Assembly: GCA_016793245.1 (NCBI GenBank)
Contig: JAEUHW010000330.1
Coordinates: forward strand, 1-61,088
DNA from: Planctomycetota bacterium
GTDB lineage: Bacteria; Planctomycetota; UBA1135; JADKAF01
Length of the DNA: 61,088 bases
Direction of reading: 5' to 3'
This document shows, one piece after another, positions 34,758 to 43,396 of the stretch. A program made the translations under genes and the position numbers. The number at the start of each line of letters is the position of its first letter. Positions within the stretch are counted from its first letter, which is position 1. The notes under the pieces were generated by a model that was given only the letters and a program-made list of their open reading frames with translations, had not been told where the DNA came from and did no database searches.

Positions 34758-35729
34758 GTGGATGCCGAACTTCAGCTCCTATGCAGATCCATTGCACCAC
34801 TAAACGGCTCGAGCTCTCGTTCGCTCGAACCGCCGACCCCGGAGCTCCTCGAGCGAGCGCGGCGCGAACGCGAGCAATGCCATCGCGCGGGCATTCGCGT
34901 GGTGGGCCCCGAGGCCGCCGAGTGGCCCGTGGCTCTCGCCCGGCTCTCCCCGCCTCCGATCTGCCTCTTCGCGATCGGCCGCGAGCTCGCCGGAGACGCT
35001 CGAACCCTGGGTGTCGTCGGCACGCGCTCGCCGACGCCGTACGGTCTCGAGAGCTGCGCCAGGCTGGTCCGACCGCTCGCCCGACGCGGTGTGGAAATCT
35101 GGAGCGGTCTGGCACGCGGCATCGACCAGGCGGCCCACCTCGCCGCGCTCGAAGCCGGCGGGATCACGCGCGCCGTGATCGGTGCGGGACTGCTGCGGCC
35201 CTATCCCGCCGGGAGCGAGGGCTTGATGCGGCGGATCGCGGAGCGCGGCACCGTGCTGTCCGAGTACCCGCCGACCGCCTGCGCTCGCCGCCACTACTTC
35301 CCGCGCCGGAACGCCCTGCTGGCCGCGATCGCGCGCGACATCCTCGTCGTGCAGGCCGCCGAGAGGAGCGGTTCGCTGCTCACCGCGTGGATGGCGCTCG
35401 AGCTCGGCGGCACGGTGCTCGCCGTTCCCGATCGCATCGACGAGCCCCTCTCGCTCGGCGGCATGGCCTTGCTCCGCGAAGGAGCCACTCCCGTGGGTTC
35501 GGCTGCGGACCTGGTCGAAAGCCTGGCCTGGGAGCTCCCTCCGGAGCAGACCGAAGTCGCCGGAGATCCGCTGCTGCGGATCCTGGGAGAGGGCGCGCTC
35601 GGCCTGGAGGAGATCGCGCTGCGCCTCGGGCAACCCCTCGGCCGCGCGCTGTCCCAGATCGCGCGCCGCGAAGCCGCGGGTGAGATCCGGCGCACCGAAG
35701 ATGGCCGCTACGTGAGGACGGCGCGCTGA
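34758..35729 (+). CDS. dprA: DNA-processing protein DprA
   Basis: DprA binds incoming single-stranded DNA and loads RecA during natural transformation. The 323-residue protein starts at GTG 34758 with a CGAGG ribosome-binding site. It has an N-terminal helical segment, PVALARLSPPPICLFAIGR, the Rossmann-like core LGVVGTRSPTPYGLESCARLV, EIWSGLARGIDQAAHLAAL, AVIGAGLLRPYPAGSEGLMRR, the SEYPPTACARRHYFPRRNALLAAIARDILVVQAAERSGSLLTA block, and a C-terminal winged-helix (LEEIALRLGQPLGRALSQIARREAAGEI). Together with the prepilin operon at 4.6-8.1 kb it hints at competence, though comEC is not in the window. Confidence 0.95.
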   Translation: MDAELQLLCRSIAPLNGSSSRSLEPPTPELLERARREREQCHRAGIRVVGPEAAEWPVALARLSPPPICLFAIGRELAGDARTLGVVGTRSPTPYGLESCARLVRPLARRGVEIWSGLARGIDQAAHLAALEAGGITRAVIGAGLLRPYPAGSEGLMRRIAERGTVLSEYPPTACARRHYFPRRNALLAAIARDILVVQAAERSGSLLTAWMALELGGTVLAVPDRIDEPLSLGGMALLREGATPVGSAADLVESLAWELPPEQTEVAGDPLLRILGEGALGLEEIALRLGQPLGRALSQIARREAAGEIRRTEDGRYVRTAR

Positions 35730-35748
35730 AGGAGCAAGAGCTTCGGCG

Positions 35749-35946
35749 TCAACCCGACCAGCCGAAGATCCACTCCATGGCGAGCAAGATGCCGACGAGC
35801 ACGAGGCAGCCCGTGCCCAGCGTGGCCGTGCGACGAACCGCGGAGCGCAGCATGGCCCGCGCTTCGTCCTCGTGATAGGCCGCGACGACGATCGTCGAGA
35901 GGAAGCAGACGACGAGGAAGAGGAAGAGATGCTCGAGGAGCGCCAT
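35749..35946 (-). CDS. small two-helix membrane protein
   Basis: The 65-residue protein has two hydrophobic helices, FLFLVVCFLSTIVVAAYHE and GTGCLVLVGILLAMEWIFG, separated by an Arg-rich loop. ATG 35946 lies three bases after the stop of the upstream membrane gene, so it is translated with it. No family is recognised. Its end faces the dprA stop, 19 bases away. Confidence 0.65.
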   Translation of the reverse strand: MALLEHLFLFLVVCFLSTIVVAAYHEDEARAMLRSAVRRTATLGTGCLVLVGILLAMEWIFGWSG

Positions 35947-35949
35947 GAC

Positions 35950-36906
35950 TCAGCGTGGGCCTCCGCCCTGGGCGGTCGCGCGCAGGTGCGCGCGGATCTC
36001 GTCGCGCGTCGGCTCGCGGCGCGCGAGGCGCTCCCCGACCGTGTACGCGTTCAAGATGAGCAGGACGTTCAGCAGGCCCGCCGAAGTGGCGAGCAAGAGC
36101 CCGAGGTCGGCCTTCGGCCAGAACTCGTGGAGACCGGCGTCCCAGAACGAGAGGCTCGCCAGCGCGGCGGGAAGCCCGAGCAGCATCTGTCCCGCCCAGT
36201 AGAAGTAGTACTCGCCGCGCTGGATGCAGGTGCCTCCCGAGAAGGCGAGTCCCAGCGCGAAGAGTCCGAGCACCGCGCCACCCGCGAGGAGCCCCTTGCC
36301 GCGCTGACCGAGCCAGAATTGTCCGGCCCCGGGCAGCAGCCACGAGAGCAGCGCGGCGCACACCGAGTTCTTCTCGCCCGGACGCACATGCTTGGAGACC
36401 CGCGCGAGGTGATGCGCGTCGGCCATCGCGAAGGCCCCGACGATGCCGCCGAGCGCCGAGCAGACGAGCCCCAGATGCGCTGCGAACCCCAGCGTGGGAT
36501 CGACCGGAGGATAGGCGCGCAGCTCGCCGATGCGACCGCTGAGCAGCAGCGTGGGGCCGAGGGCGAGGGTCTCGGGGATCACGGCGAGTGCCGCTACGAT
36601 CGGGTTCGAGCTCGAGAACCAGTGGAATCGCGCCAGCTCGATCGCGAGGCCCGCGTTCGTCTGCGCGGAGATCTCGAACAGCAGGATCACGACGGCGAAG
36701 ATCGCGATGCCGCGCCGCGTCTGCCCGAGGTAGAGCTGCCCCGCCCCCGGCGCTAGCCAGGAGAGCCCCAGGGCGACGAGCGAGTCCAAGCGAGCGGGAA
36801 TGGGCGCGGGCAGCGTCGGCCCGGCCGAAGGCGCGGCCGGGACGATGGTCGTCCCCGCGTGCTCCGTGGCGCCGGCGCTCGAAGGCTGGGGATTCTCTGC
36901 TTCCAT
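35950..36906 (-). CDS. multi-pass membrane protein, DUF6677/TM2-like
   Basis: The 318-residue protein has a Pro/Ala-rich N-terminus, then two copies of a short hydrophobic motif, LSWLAPGAGQLYLGQTRRGI (about 48-67) and LSWLLPGAGQFWLGQRGKGL, each followed by membrane helices. The PGAGQ-LGQ pattern is related to TM2-type modules and, from memory, matches DUF6677 in planctomycetes. About eight helices are visible. The function is unknown. ATG 36906 is used; TTG 36912 also fits. It forms an operon with the small membrane gene downstream. Confidence 0.72.
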   Translation of the reverse strand: MEAENPQPSSAGATEHAGTTIVPAAPSAGPTLPAPIPARLDSLVALGLSWLAPGAGQLYLGQTRRGIAIFAVVILLFEISAQTNAGLAIELARFHWFSSSNPIVAALAVIPETLALGPTLLLSGRIGELRAYPPVDPTLGFAAHLGLVCSALGGIVGAFAMADAHHLARVSKHVRPGEKNSVCAALLSWLLPGAGQFWLGQRGKGLLAGGAVLGLFALGLAFSGGTCIQRGEYYFYWAGQMLLGLPAALASLSFWDAGLHEFWPKADLGLLLATSAGLLNVLLILNAYTVGERLARREPTRDEIRAHLRATAQGGGPR

Positions 36907-37066
36907 CGTCAAGGCGGGCCGAGCTCCGGGACTTCTGCGGATGCGAAAAGCGCGCGGTTATACCAACGCCGAGCGAGGCCGGAAAGGCGGGCGCACCCCG
37001 GCTGGCCGCGCTCTTCTGAGACCGCTACAGTGCGCGCCTCGCGAACCGAGGCACGCACCCCATCCG

Positions 37067-37492
37067 ATGAGCTTTGCCGTCCGCACACGCGTCCGCTACG
37101 TCGAGACCGACCAGATGGGCGTCGTCTACCACGCGAACTACCTGGTCTACTTCGAGCTCGCGCGCACCGAGTGGATGCGCTCCGGCGGCGTGGCCTACGC
37201 GGCGATGGAGGACGGCGGCACGCTCCTCGTGGTGACGCGCGCCGAGCTGGATTACGTCGCTTCCGCGCGCTACGACGATCCGCTGCGCATCGAGGTCGAG
37301 CTCGAGAGCCACCGCAAGGCCTCGATCCGCTTGGTCTATCGCATCTTCCACGATCACTCCGGACGACTGCTCGCGCGCGGCGCCACCGAGCTCGCGAGCG
37401 TGGACCGGAAGAGCGGCGCCCCGCGCCGTCTTCCCGACGGCTTCGTGGAACAACTCCGCGCCATTCGCTCCGGCAGCGCCGATTCGCTCTGA
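37067..37492 (+). CDS. ybgC: YbgC-like acyl-CoA thioesterase
   Basis: YbgC-type hotdog-fold thioesterases hydrolyse acyl-CoAs, often beside Tol-Pal genes. The 141-residue protein shows VRYVETDQMGVVYHANYLVYFELARTEWMR, with the catalytic Asp/His-region motif DQMGVVYHANYL. RAELDYVASARYDDPLRIEVEL and GATELASVDRKSGAPRRLPDGF follow. The size matches the family. ATG 37067 gives the family-typical start. There are no Tol-Pal genes alongside. It is convergent with the YkgJ-type gene. Confidence 0.92.
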   Translation: MSFAVRTRVRYVETDQMGVVYHANYLVYFELARTEWMRSGGVAYAAMEDGGTLLVVTRAELDYVASARYDDPLRIEVELESHRKASIRLVYRIFHDHSGRLLARGATELASVDRKSGAPRRLPDGFVEQLRAIRSGSADSL

Positions 37493-37575
37493 GAGCGAAC
37501 GCCGAACTCTCGCGATCGACACTCGCCTCGTCTGCGAATCCGCTCTCCGAGCCCGGCTTCGATGTCCAGCGGACT

Positions 37576-38130
37576 TCAGGCGCGGGCGATCTCCCGCGCC
37601 GCCCCCGACGCGCGGCGCAACCAACGCACCTCGGCGACGCCACCGGGAGGTTCATAGGCTCGCAACAGCAGCTCCTTCGCCGGCGCCGGGAAGGCCGGGA
37701 AGCGCACCATCACGTAGGCGTAGAGCTCCTCGTAGCTCTCGAAGAGCAGCTCGTACTGCGTGTCGTCGTCGCGATCGCACTCTTCGGCCGAGTAGTCGGA
37801 GCAGATCGGCGGACGGAATTCGTAAATGCCGCAGAGCCCGTTCGCCTCCAGGAAGCCGCACGAGGTCTCCACGCTGACGTACCAGTCGCCTTCGTCGACG
37901 AAGATCGCGACGCCGCGATGCGCGACGAACCAGAGCAGGTTCTGGAAGTCCTCGCGAGCCGTCGGAGTGTCGACCTGGATGCTGATCTGACGGCAGCACT
38001 TGGACTTCGCGCAGCGCGCGCAGCGAGGATGGACTTCGATGCCCGCGGGCAGACCCGGGCGCACGGTTTCGGGCGGGAGCAGCAAGAGAGCGACCTCGCT
38101 GGGGGACGAGAGACGAGCGCGTCGAGGCAT
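37576..38130 (-). CDS. YkgJ-family cysteine-cluster protein
   Basis: The 184-residue protein carries the zinc- or Fe-S-binding cysteine pattern of the YkgJ (UPF0153) family: CARCAKSKCCR near residue 37, then FVAHRGVAIF, TSCGFLEANGLCGIYEFRPPICSDYSAEECD with the second set of cysteines. The biochemical role of the family is unsettled. Only 86 bases separate its start from the divergent cysteine desulfurase gene, and the neighbouring A-type carrier gene suggests a metal-cluster context. Confidence 0.86.
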   Translation of the reverse strand: MPRRARLSSPSEVALLLLPPETVRPGLPAGIEVHPRCARCAKSKCCRQISIQVDTPTAREDFQNLLWFVAHRGVAIFVDEGDWYVSVETSCGFLEANGLCGIYEFRPPICSDYSAEECDRDDDTQYELLFESYEELYAYVMVRFPAFPAPAKELLLRAYEPPGGVAEVRWLRRASGAAREIARA

Positions 38131-38216
38131 TGTAGATTCGACGCATCGGGGCGGCGAGCCCGAGCTCGCGGGTCTGGGCTCCGAAGTCCGCCGTCGCTCT
38201 CGCTCCCACGCACGTG

Positions 38217-39380
38217 ATGCACCGCGCGATCTACCTCGACCATCACGCCACCACGCCCCTCGCTCCGGAAGCGCGCGCAGCGATGCTGCCGTTCCTCGAC
38301 GAGGAGTATGGCAATCCCTCGAGCACCGGACACGAGCTCGGCCGGCGCGCGGCACGCGCCCTCGAGGAAGCGCGCGAAGTCGTGGCGAGCGCCGTCGGCG
38401 CGCGGCGTGGAGAAGTCATCTTCACGAGCGGCGCCACGGAATCCGACAACCTCGCGATCCTGGGCGCCGCCCGCGCGCTGCGCGGGCGCGGCGATCACGT
38501 CGTGACCTGCGCCACGGAGCACCGCGCCGTGCTCGACGCCTGCGCGCAGCTCGAGCGCGAGGGCTTCCGGGTCACGGTGTTGCCGGTGGAGTCGAACGGC
38601 GTCCTCGATCTCGAGCGCCTCGAGCGAGCCATCGACGACCACACCGTTCTCGTCTCGCTGATGCACGGCAACAACGAGATCGGCGTGCTCCACGACCTCG
38701 CCGGCGCGGCTGAGCGCTGCCATCGCCGCGGAGCGCTGCTCCACTCCGACGCGACGCAGGCGTTGGGCCGCTTGCCTCTCGATCTGCAGGCGCTCGGCGT
38801 CGATCTGCTCTCCATCACCGCGCACAAGGCGTACGGACCGAAGGGCGTCGGGGCGCTCGTCGCGCGCGGCGGCTTCGAGGCCCTGCAGCTCGCGCCGCTC
38901 TTCCACGGCGGCGGTCAAGAAGGCCGCGTGCGCCCGGGCACGCAGAACACGATCGGCATCGCCGGCTTCGCCGCGGCCTGCGCGTTGATCCCCTCGCGGC
39001 TCGCTCCCGATGCCGCGCGCGCCCAACGCCAGTCTCGGGAGTTCCTCGCTCGGCTGCGGGCGGTCGCCGCCGATCTAGTCGTCCACGGCGACCTCGAGCG
39101 CCGCCTGCCCGGCAACCTCAACCTGCGCTTCCCCGGGCTCGCCGCGCGCGCCTTGATGGAGCGGCTGCCCGAGCTGGCCCTCTCGGCGGGCGCCGCGTGC
39201 CATTCCGGCTCGGCTCATCCATCGCATGTGCTCGCGGCGCTGGGCCTGGACGCCGAGCAGGCCCGGTGCGCCGTGCGCATCGGCTTCGGCCGCACCACCA
39301 CGGACGACGATGTAGAACGCGCGGCCGCGAGCTTCGAACGCGCCCTGCGCGAGCTGCGCCCTCGCGCGACCAGGGCTTGA
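38217..39380 (+). CDS. cysteine desulfurase (NifS/IscS-like)
   Basis: This PLP enzyme releases sulfur from cysteine as a persulfide for Fe-S clusters and tRNA thiolation. The 387-residue protein begins IYLDHHATTPLAPEARAAMLP. It shows YGNPSSTGHELGRRAARALEEAR, FTSGATESDNLAILGAAR, TCATEHRAVLDAC, MHGNNEIGVLHDL, HSDATQALGRLPLDL and the PLP-lysine motif SITAHKAYGPKGVGAL. The active-site loop reads ALSAGAACHSGSAHPSHVLAALG. A GTG three bases earlier is also possible. The A-type carrier gene follows after 54 bases. Confidence 0.94.
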   Translation: MHRAIYLDHHATTPLAPEARAAMLPFLDEEYGNPSSTGHELGRRAARALEEAREVVASAVGARRGEVIFTSGATESDNLAILGAARALRGRGDHVVTCATEHRAVLDACAQLEREGFRVTVLPVESNGVLDLERLERAIDDHTVLVSLMHGNNEIGVLHDLAGAAERCHRRGALLHSDATQALGRLPLDLQALGVDLLSITAHKAYGPKGVGALVARGGFEALQLAPLFHGGGQEGRVRPGTQNTIGIAGFAAACALIPSRLAPDAARAQRQSREFLARLRAVAADLVVHGDLERRLPGNLNLRFPGLAARALMERLPELALSAGAACHSGSAHPSHVLAALGLDAEQARCAVRIGFGRTTTDDDVERAAASFERALRELRPRATRA

Positions 39381-39434
39381 GTTCTGGGCCCGCGGAGCGC
39401 AAAACCAGTCTCACCTGCTGGAGTCCGCACCGCC

Positions 39435-39761
39435 ATGATCAGCTTGACCGACCGCGCTCAGAACGAGATCCGCCGCATCCTCGAGGAGAAGCACGCCGCG
39501 AGCGCGACGATGGGTCTGCGCGTCGGAGTGAAGGGCGGCGGCTGCTCCGGCCTCTCCTATGTGCTGGAATTCGACGCGACGAAGGAGAAGGATCACGTGC
39601 TCGAGGACGCTGGCGTCCGCGTGCTCTGCGATCCGAAGTCCTACCTCTATCTGAACGGCATGACCCTCGACTTCGAGGACGGCTTGATGGGCCGCGGGTT
39701 CAAGTTCCTGAACCCCAATGCGAAGCGCACCTGCGGCTGCGGAGACTCGTTCTCCACCTAG
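39435..39761 (+). CDS. A-type Fe-S cluster carrier (IscA/ErpA-like)
   Basis: The 108-residue protein is a single HesB/IscA domain. ISLTDRAQNEIRRILEE opens it, followed by LRVGVKGGGCSGLSYVLEFD with the first conserved Cys. The domain closes with FLNPNAKRTCGCGDSFST, supplying the CxC pair. These three cysteines bind the cluster. It pairs with the upstream cysteine desulfurase, forming a small Fe-S assembly locus. The scaffold IscU/SufU is not visible. Whether it is the IscA, SufA or ErpA type cannot be decided. Confidence 0.95.
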   Translation: MISLTDRAQNEIRRILEEKHAASATMGLRVGVKGGGCSGLSYVLEFDATKEKDHVLEDAGVRVLCDPKSYLYLNGMTLDFEDGLMGRGFKFLNPNAKRTCGCGDSFST

Positions 39762-39769
39762 CCGCCTGC

Positions 39770-40843
39770 TCAGCGGGTGCTCTGCTTCGGAAAGAACGGG
39801 CGCCCCTTCGCGCGCGCCTCGGCGATGCGCCGCTCGGCTTCGCGGTCCGCCACGGACATGGGAGATTCGCCCTCTTCGCGGGCCGTGCGGAGGATCCAGC
39901 GGATGGTCTCTCCGATCCGCTCGATCTCGGCCCCGACCTCGCGAACACCGCGCAGGTGAAAGGCCGAGCCTAGAATGAGCGCGCCGGCGTTCAAGACGTA
40001 GTCGGGTAGGTAGACGATCCCCCGGCGGTGCAGCTCTTCGCCGTGCCTCGGCAGCGCGAGGATGTTGTTGGCGCTGCCAGCGACGAGGCGCGCGCGCAGC
40101 CGCCCGAGAGAGAGATCGTGGATCACTCCCCCCATCGCGCAGGGGCAGAACACGTCGACGGAAGCATCGAGCAGCCGCTCGGGCGGCAGCACCTCGACCT
40201 CGGGCTGGACGGCGAGCAGGCGCTCGATCGCGCCTTCGTCGAGATCGGCGACGGAGATCTCCGCGCCTTCCGCCACGAGCAGGCGAGCGATCTTCGCGCC
40301 GACTTCGCCGACCCCCTGGATCGCGAAGCGCAGGCCGCGCGCGGAGCTCGTCCCGAAGAGCTCCTCCAAGGCCGCGCGCATGCCGGCGATCACTCCTGCC
40401 GCGGTCGCGCTCGCGAGATCGCCCGGCCCGGCCTCGTCGGGGCGCGTCACGTACTCCGTGCTCCGAGCGAGCACGGAGAGCTCGCGGTGTCCCGTGCCGA
40501 CGTCCGGCCCCGTGTAGAACCTGCCGCCGAGCTGCTGCACGTGTCGACCGAGGAGCTCATAGGCCTCCTCGGCGCGCAGGTCGTCCTGATCCAGGATCAC
40601 GACCTTGCCGCCGCCGCCCGGGATCCCCGCGAGCGCGCACTTCAGGGTCATCGCCCGCGCGAGGCGCAGGACATCGCGCAACGCGTGCTCCTCGCGCGGA
40701 TAGCGCCAGCGTCGCACTCCTCCGAACGCCGGGCCGGAGGACGTGTCGTGGATGGCCAGGATGGCGCGCAGGCCGCAACGCCGATCCTGGAGCAGGACGA
40801 CCTCCTCGAAGTCGTCGCTCCGCATGGCCTCCAGGATGCGCAT
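39770..40843 (-). CDS. Leu/Glu/Phe/Val dehydrogenase
   Basis: This NAD-dependent amino-acid dehydrogenase oxidatively deaminates a branched-chain or related amino acid. The 357-residue length and sequence match leucine dehydrogenases: AILAIHDTSSGPAFGGVRRW, ARAMTLKCALAGIPGGGGKVVI with the two catalytic lysines, FYTGPDVGTGHREL, ATAAGVIAGMRAALEELFGT, the NAD fold GLRFAIQGVGEVGAKIARLL and DVFCPCAMGGVIHDL. The C-terminus AGSANNILALPRHGEELHRRGIVYLPDYVLNAGALI is conserved too. Stops of this gene and the A-type carrier are eight bases apart. The minus-strand TATACT at 40914-40909 could be its -10 box. Confidence 0.93.
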   Translation of the reverse strand: MRILEAMRSDDFEEVVLLQDRRCGLRAILAIHDTSSGPAFGGVRRWRYPREEHALRDVLRLARAMTLKCALAGIPGGGGKVVILDQDDLRAEEAYELLGRHVQQLGGRFYTGPDVGTGHRELSVLARSTEYVTRPDEAGPGDLASATAAGVIAGMRAALEELFGTSSARGLRFAIQGVGEVGAKIARLLVAEGAEISVADLDEGAIERLLAVQPEVEVLPPERLLDASVDVFCPCAMGGVIHDLSLGRLRARLVAGSANNILALPRHGEELHRRGIVYLPDYVLNAGALILGSAFHLRGVREVGAEIERIGETIRWILRTAREEGESPMSVADREAERRIAEARAKGRPFFPKQSTR

Positions 40844-41016
40844 CGGCAGGGAATCTCTCGTCGTAGTCGAGGTTCGATGGGCGCGCTTTGCACCACAAGC
40901 TTCGGGGCAGTATACCGGCAGAGCGCGCCCTCGCCGCGCAACGCCGCGCTGCCACCGCGAGGGAAGAGGTCCCAAGGCGTCTTGGTATCACGCGACCTGC
41001 TTCCGGAGCTCCGCCG

Positions 41017-41979
41017 ATGCGCCCCTTCCGCGTTCTCGTCTCTCTCGCTCTCTGCGCCGCCTTTCTCAGCGCGTGCTCCTCGACCCCCGAGGACTCGGTT
41101 CCCGCCCCGGAGCGGAACTTCGAAGTCGATGCGGGAACAGAGGTCGAGTCGCGCGGCTCGCTCATGCTGAGGGCGAAGAGCCTCACGGAATCCTGGCTCG
41201 CCGCGAAGAGCAAGACGCCGCGCAGCATCGAGATCGAGCGCCGCCAAGCCGCCATCGAGAGCGCGCTGCAGGACTTCGCCGAGCGCCATCGCGCCGTCTT
41301 GCTCGAGATCCTCCGCAAGCGCGGCCCGGAAGTGCAGCGATCGAGCGCGGCCCTCTGCCTGGGCTTCTCCGCCGAACGCCGCGACGAAGTGCTCGAAGCG
41401 CTGATCGGCGTGCTCGAGGCCGGGACCTCGGAGTATGTGCGCTCCGACGTGCTGGTCGGACTGGGCACGCTGGCTCATCCGCGGACGCCGCTCGAGCCGG
41501 TGATGGACGTGATAGAGCAAGGCAAGATCGACAACGCTCCGCCGGCGAGCTTCTCGATGCGCGCTCGCGCGGCATTCTGCATGCTGCGCGCCTGCGCCGC
41601 CGGTGCGGGCAATCCCGCGATCGGCGATCGCATCGAAGCGCGCTTGGTCGACCGCGACGAAGACCTCCTCGTCGCGAGCCAGCTCGCGCGCGCTCTCGCG
41701 GGCTCCGCCGTGCGCACGAACTCGAGCATCCCCGTGCTCGTGGCCTTGCTCGACCACAGCGCACCGCGCGTCGTCACCTCGGCGATCACCTCGCTGGCCG
41801 AGATGCGAGCGCGAAGTGCCGGGGCAGAGCTCGTCGCGAAACTCAGCGACGGCGATGCCTCCGTCCGCATCGCAGCTCACGCCGCGCTGCGCGAGCTCTA
41901 TCAGCGCGACGAAGGTGCAGATCCCGCGGCCTGGAGTCGATTCTTGGACGAGCTGAGCAAGGACGGCTCGAATCCGTGA
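41017..41979 (+). CDS. lipoprotein with HEAT-like repeats
   Basis: The 320-residue product has a lipoprotein signal, LVSLALCAAFLSAC, with Cys at the lipobox. The mature part is helical: repeated units such as SSAALCLGFSAERRDEVLEALIGVLEA and VVTSAITSLAEMRARSAGAELVAKL match HEAT repeats. The stop overlaps the GTG start of the next gene, so the two products are coordinated. No function is known. A binding role at the outer surface or periplasmic face is the only inference. Confidence 0.75.
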   Translation: MRPFRVLVSLALCAAFLSACSSTPEDSVPAPERNFEVDAGTEVESRGSLMLRAKSLTESWLAAKSKTPRSIEIERRQAAIESALQDFAERHRAVLLEILRKRGPEVQRSSAALCLGFSAERRDEVLEALIGVLEAGTSEYVRSDVLVGLGTLAHPRTPLEPVMDVIEQGKIDNAPPASFSMRARAAFCMLRACAAGAGNPAIGDRIEARLVDRDEDLLVASQLARALAGSAVRTNSSIPVLVALLDHSAPRVVTSAITSLAEMRARSAGAELVAKLSDGDASVRIAAHAALRELYQRDEGADPAAWSRFLDELSKDGSNP

Positions 41980-43208
41980 ACTTCGCTTTCCGTCGCCGCG
42001 CTCTCACGGCGATCGGCCTGGTCGCGGTCGCGCTCACGCCCGGCGCAGTTGGACTCGTTCCAAGGCTCGCCCAAGAGGCCGACGACGCGCTGGCACGCGC
42101 TCGGCGCAGCCGGGAACTGCTCGCCGGTAGCGATGCGCGCCTCGGCTTGCAGATGCGCTCGAGCTATGTGTTCCTGGGCCCGGGCAGCGCGGAGCAAGCC
42201 GTGCGCTCGACGCTCTTCCTCTCCGGCGACGGTCAGCTATCGCAGACGCTAGACGCGGGCCTCGCCGGCGGCGCGCAGCAGATCCTCGGGCGCAACGAAG
42301 CTTGGGGCTCGCGGACGACGCCGAACGCGCAAGGCGAGCCGCGGACCGAGTCCGGCTCGCTCGACGAGCTGGAAACCCAGGTGCTCCGATCCCGTGCGCT
42401 GATCTACGAGATCGCCTTGCGATTCCCATGGCACGGCGCAGAGGTCGAGCTCGCGCGCCACGGCGCGGCCGACCGCGCCGAGACGACGGCTTGGACCTAT
42501 CGGCGCTCCGCGGTCTCGGCGCTCGTGCACTGCGATCGGGAGACGGGGTTACCGCGAGAGATCGCCATCGACACGGCGGGCCTCCTCGTCACCTGCGCTC
42601 GATGGGGTCCCGCGCCGGACGGCTCGCGTCCCGCAGGAGCTCCGATGCCGCGCGAGCTCCACTGGACCCAGCGCGAACCGATCGAGGGTCCCTCGGTGCG
42701 AGAGGAGCTGCTCGAGGTGCAGTTCGAGATCCTCTGTCCGCCCGACCTACTCGAAGCACATCGAGGAGCCCCTCCCGGCAAGCGCATCGACCTCGACCCG
42801 CTGCGCGCGGAGGCGAGCGTCGAGCGCTGGCCGATCCGCTTGGATACCGCACTCTCCCCTGGGGCGACCTTCGCCGCCGATGCCTCCGGCTTCGCGGCGC
42901 TGCTCCGCGACCTCCGCGATCATCCTGCGGCGAGCCTCGACCCCGGACCGGTGCGAGGACGCGCGCTCGCCTGGCAGCCGAGCGACGGGCGCTTCGCGTT
43001 GCTGGAACCGAGCACCGGCCCGGCGACCTACCTCGCGCGCGGCAGTGAAGGCATCGCGATCCAATTGCACGATCCGCTGGGCCTCTCGAGCCGCATCGGC
43101 CCCGAGCTCCGCGGCGCGCCGGTTCCCCATCTGCTTTGGGCCGCGGCCGAGGCGCGCGGCCCCGAAGGCCGGCGTTTCTCGTCCTTGCGCCTGGGCATTC
43201 TCCGTTAG
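41976..43208 (+). CDS. secreted protein of unknown function
   Basis: The 410-residue product starts with GTG overlapping the lipoprotein stop. VNFAFRRRALTAIGLVAVALTPGAVG is a signal-type N-terminus with a twin Arg (RRRALT) but no strict Tat motif. The remainder is beta-rich, with LGLQMRSSYVFLGPGSAEQAVRSTLFLSG and DCDRETGLPREIAID-like regions. Nothing matches a family I know. Its coupling to the HEAT lipoprotein suggests that the two form a complex, an inference from operon structure. Confidence 0.65.
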   Translation: MNFAFRRRALTAIGLVAVALTPGAVGLVPRLAQEADDALARARRSRELLAGSDARLGLQMRSSYVFLGPGSAEQAVRSTLFLSGDGQLSQTLDAGLAGGAQQILGRNEAWGSRTTPNAQGEPRTESGSLDELETQVLRSRALIYEIALRFPWHGAEVELARHGAADRAETTAWTYRRSAVSALVHCDRETGLPREIAIDTAGLLVTCARWGPAPDGSRPAGAPMPRELHWTQREPIEGPSVREELLEVQFEILCPPDLLEAHRGAPPGKRIDLDPLRAEASVERWPIRLDTALSPGATFAADASGFAALLRDLRDHPAASLDPGPVRGRALAWQPSDGRFALLEPSTGPATYLARGSEGIAIQLHDPLGLSSRIGPELRGAPVPHLLWAAAEARGPEGRRFSSLRLGILR

Positions 43209-43212
43209 TCAC

Positions 43213-43241
43213 CGTCCTCCGCAGAGGACGCTCGCGCGAGC
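43213..43241 (+). terminator. two adjacent hairpins after the secreted-protein gene
   Basis: CGTCCTC-CGCA-GAGGACG (43213-43230) is a perfect 7-bp stem right after the stop at 43208. It is followed by the 12-bp palindrome GCTCGCGCGAGC (43230-43241). No long T-tract follows. Confidence 0.45.
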
Positions 43242-43271
43242 GAAACGCACCGCGCCCGGCGGCCGCAGTGG

Positions 43272-43287
43272 TGGCACGATCCTTGCC
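43272..43287 (+). promoter_or_regulatory. sigma-54 (RpoN) promoter
   Basis: TGGCACG (43272-43278), four bases, then TTGCC (43283-43287) is almost the exact RpoN consensus (TGGCACG-N4-TTGCW), with GG and GC elements at the required spacing. Transcription would begin near 43298, about 100 bases before the secreted TPR gene. No enhancer-binding protein gene is nearby. Confidence 0.65.
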
Positions 43288-43396
43288 AAGCAGAGGGATC
43301 TTCCGCCGCGGGCTTCCGGCCCAGCCGGGAGCCGAGCAGAATCAAGTTTGCTCCTACGTGCTTCGAACGAGACACGGCAGGAGCGGAGCTCCTTTC

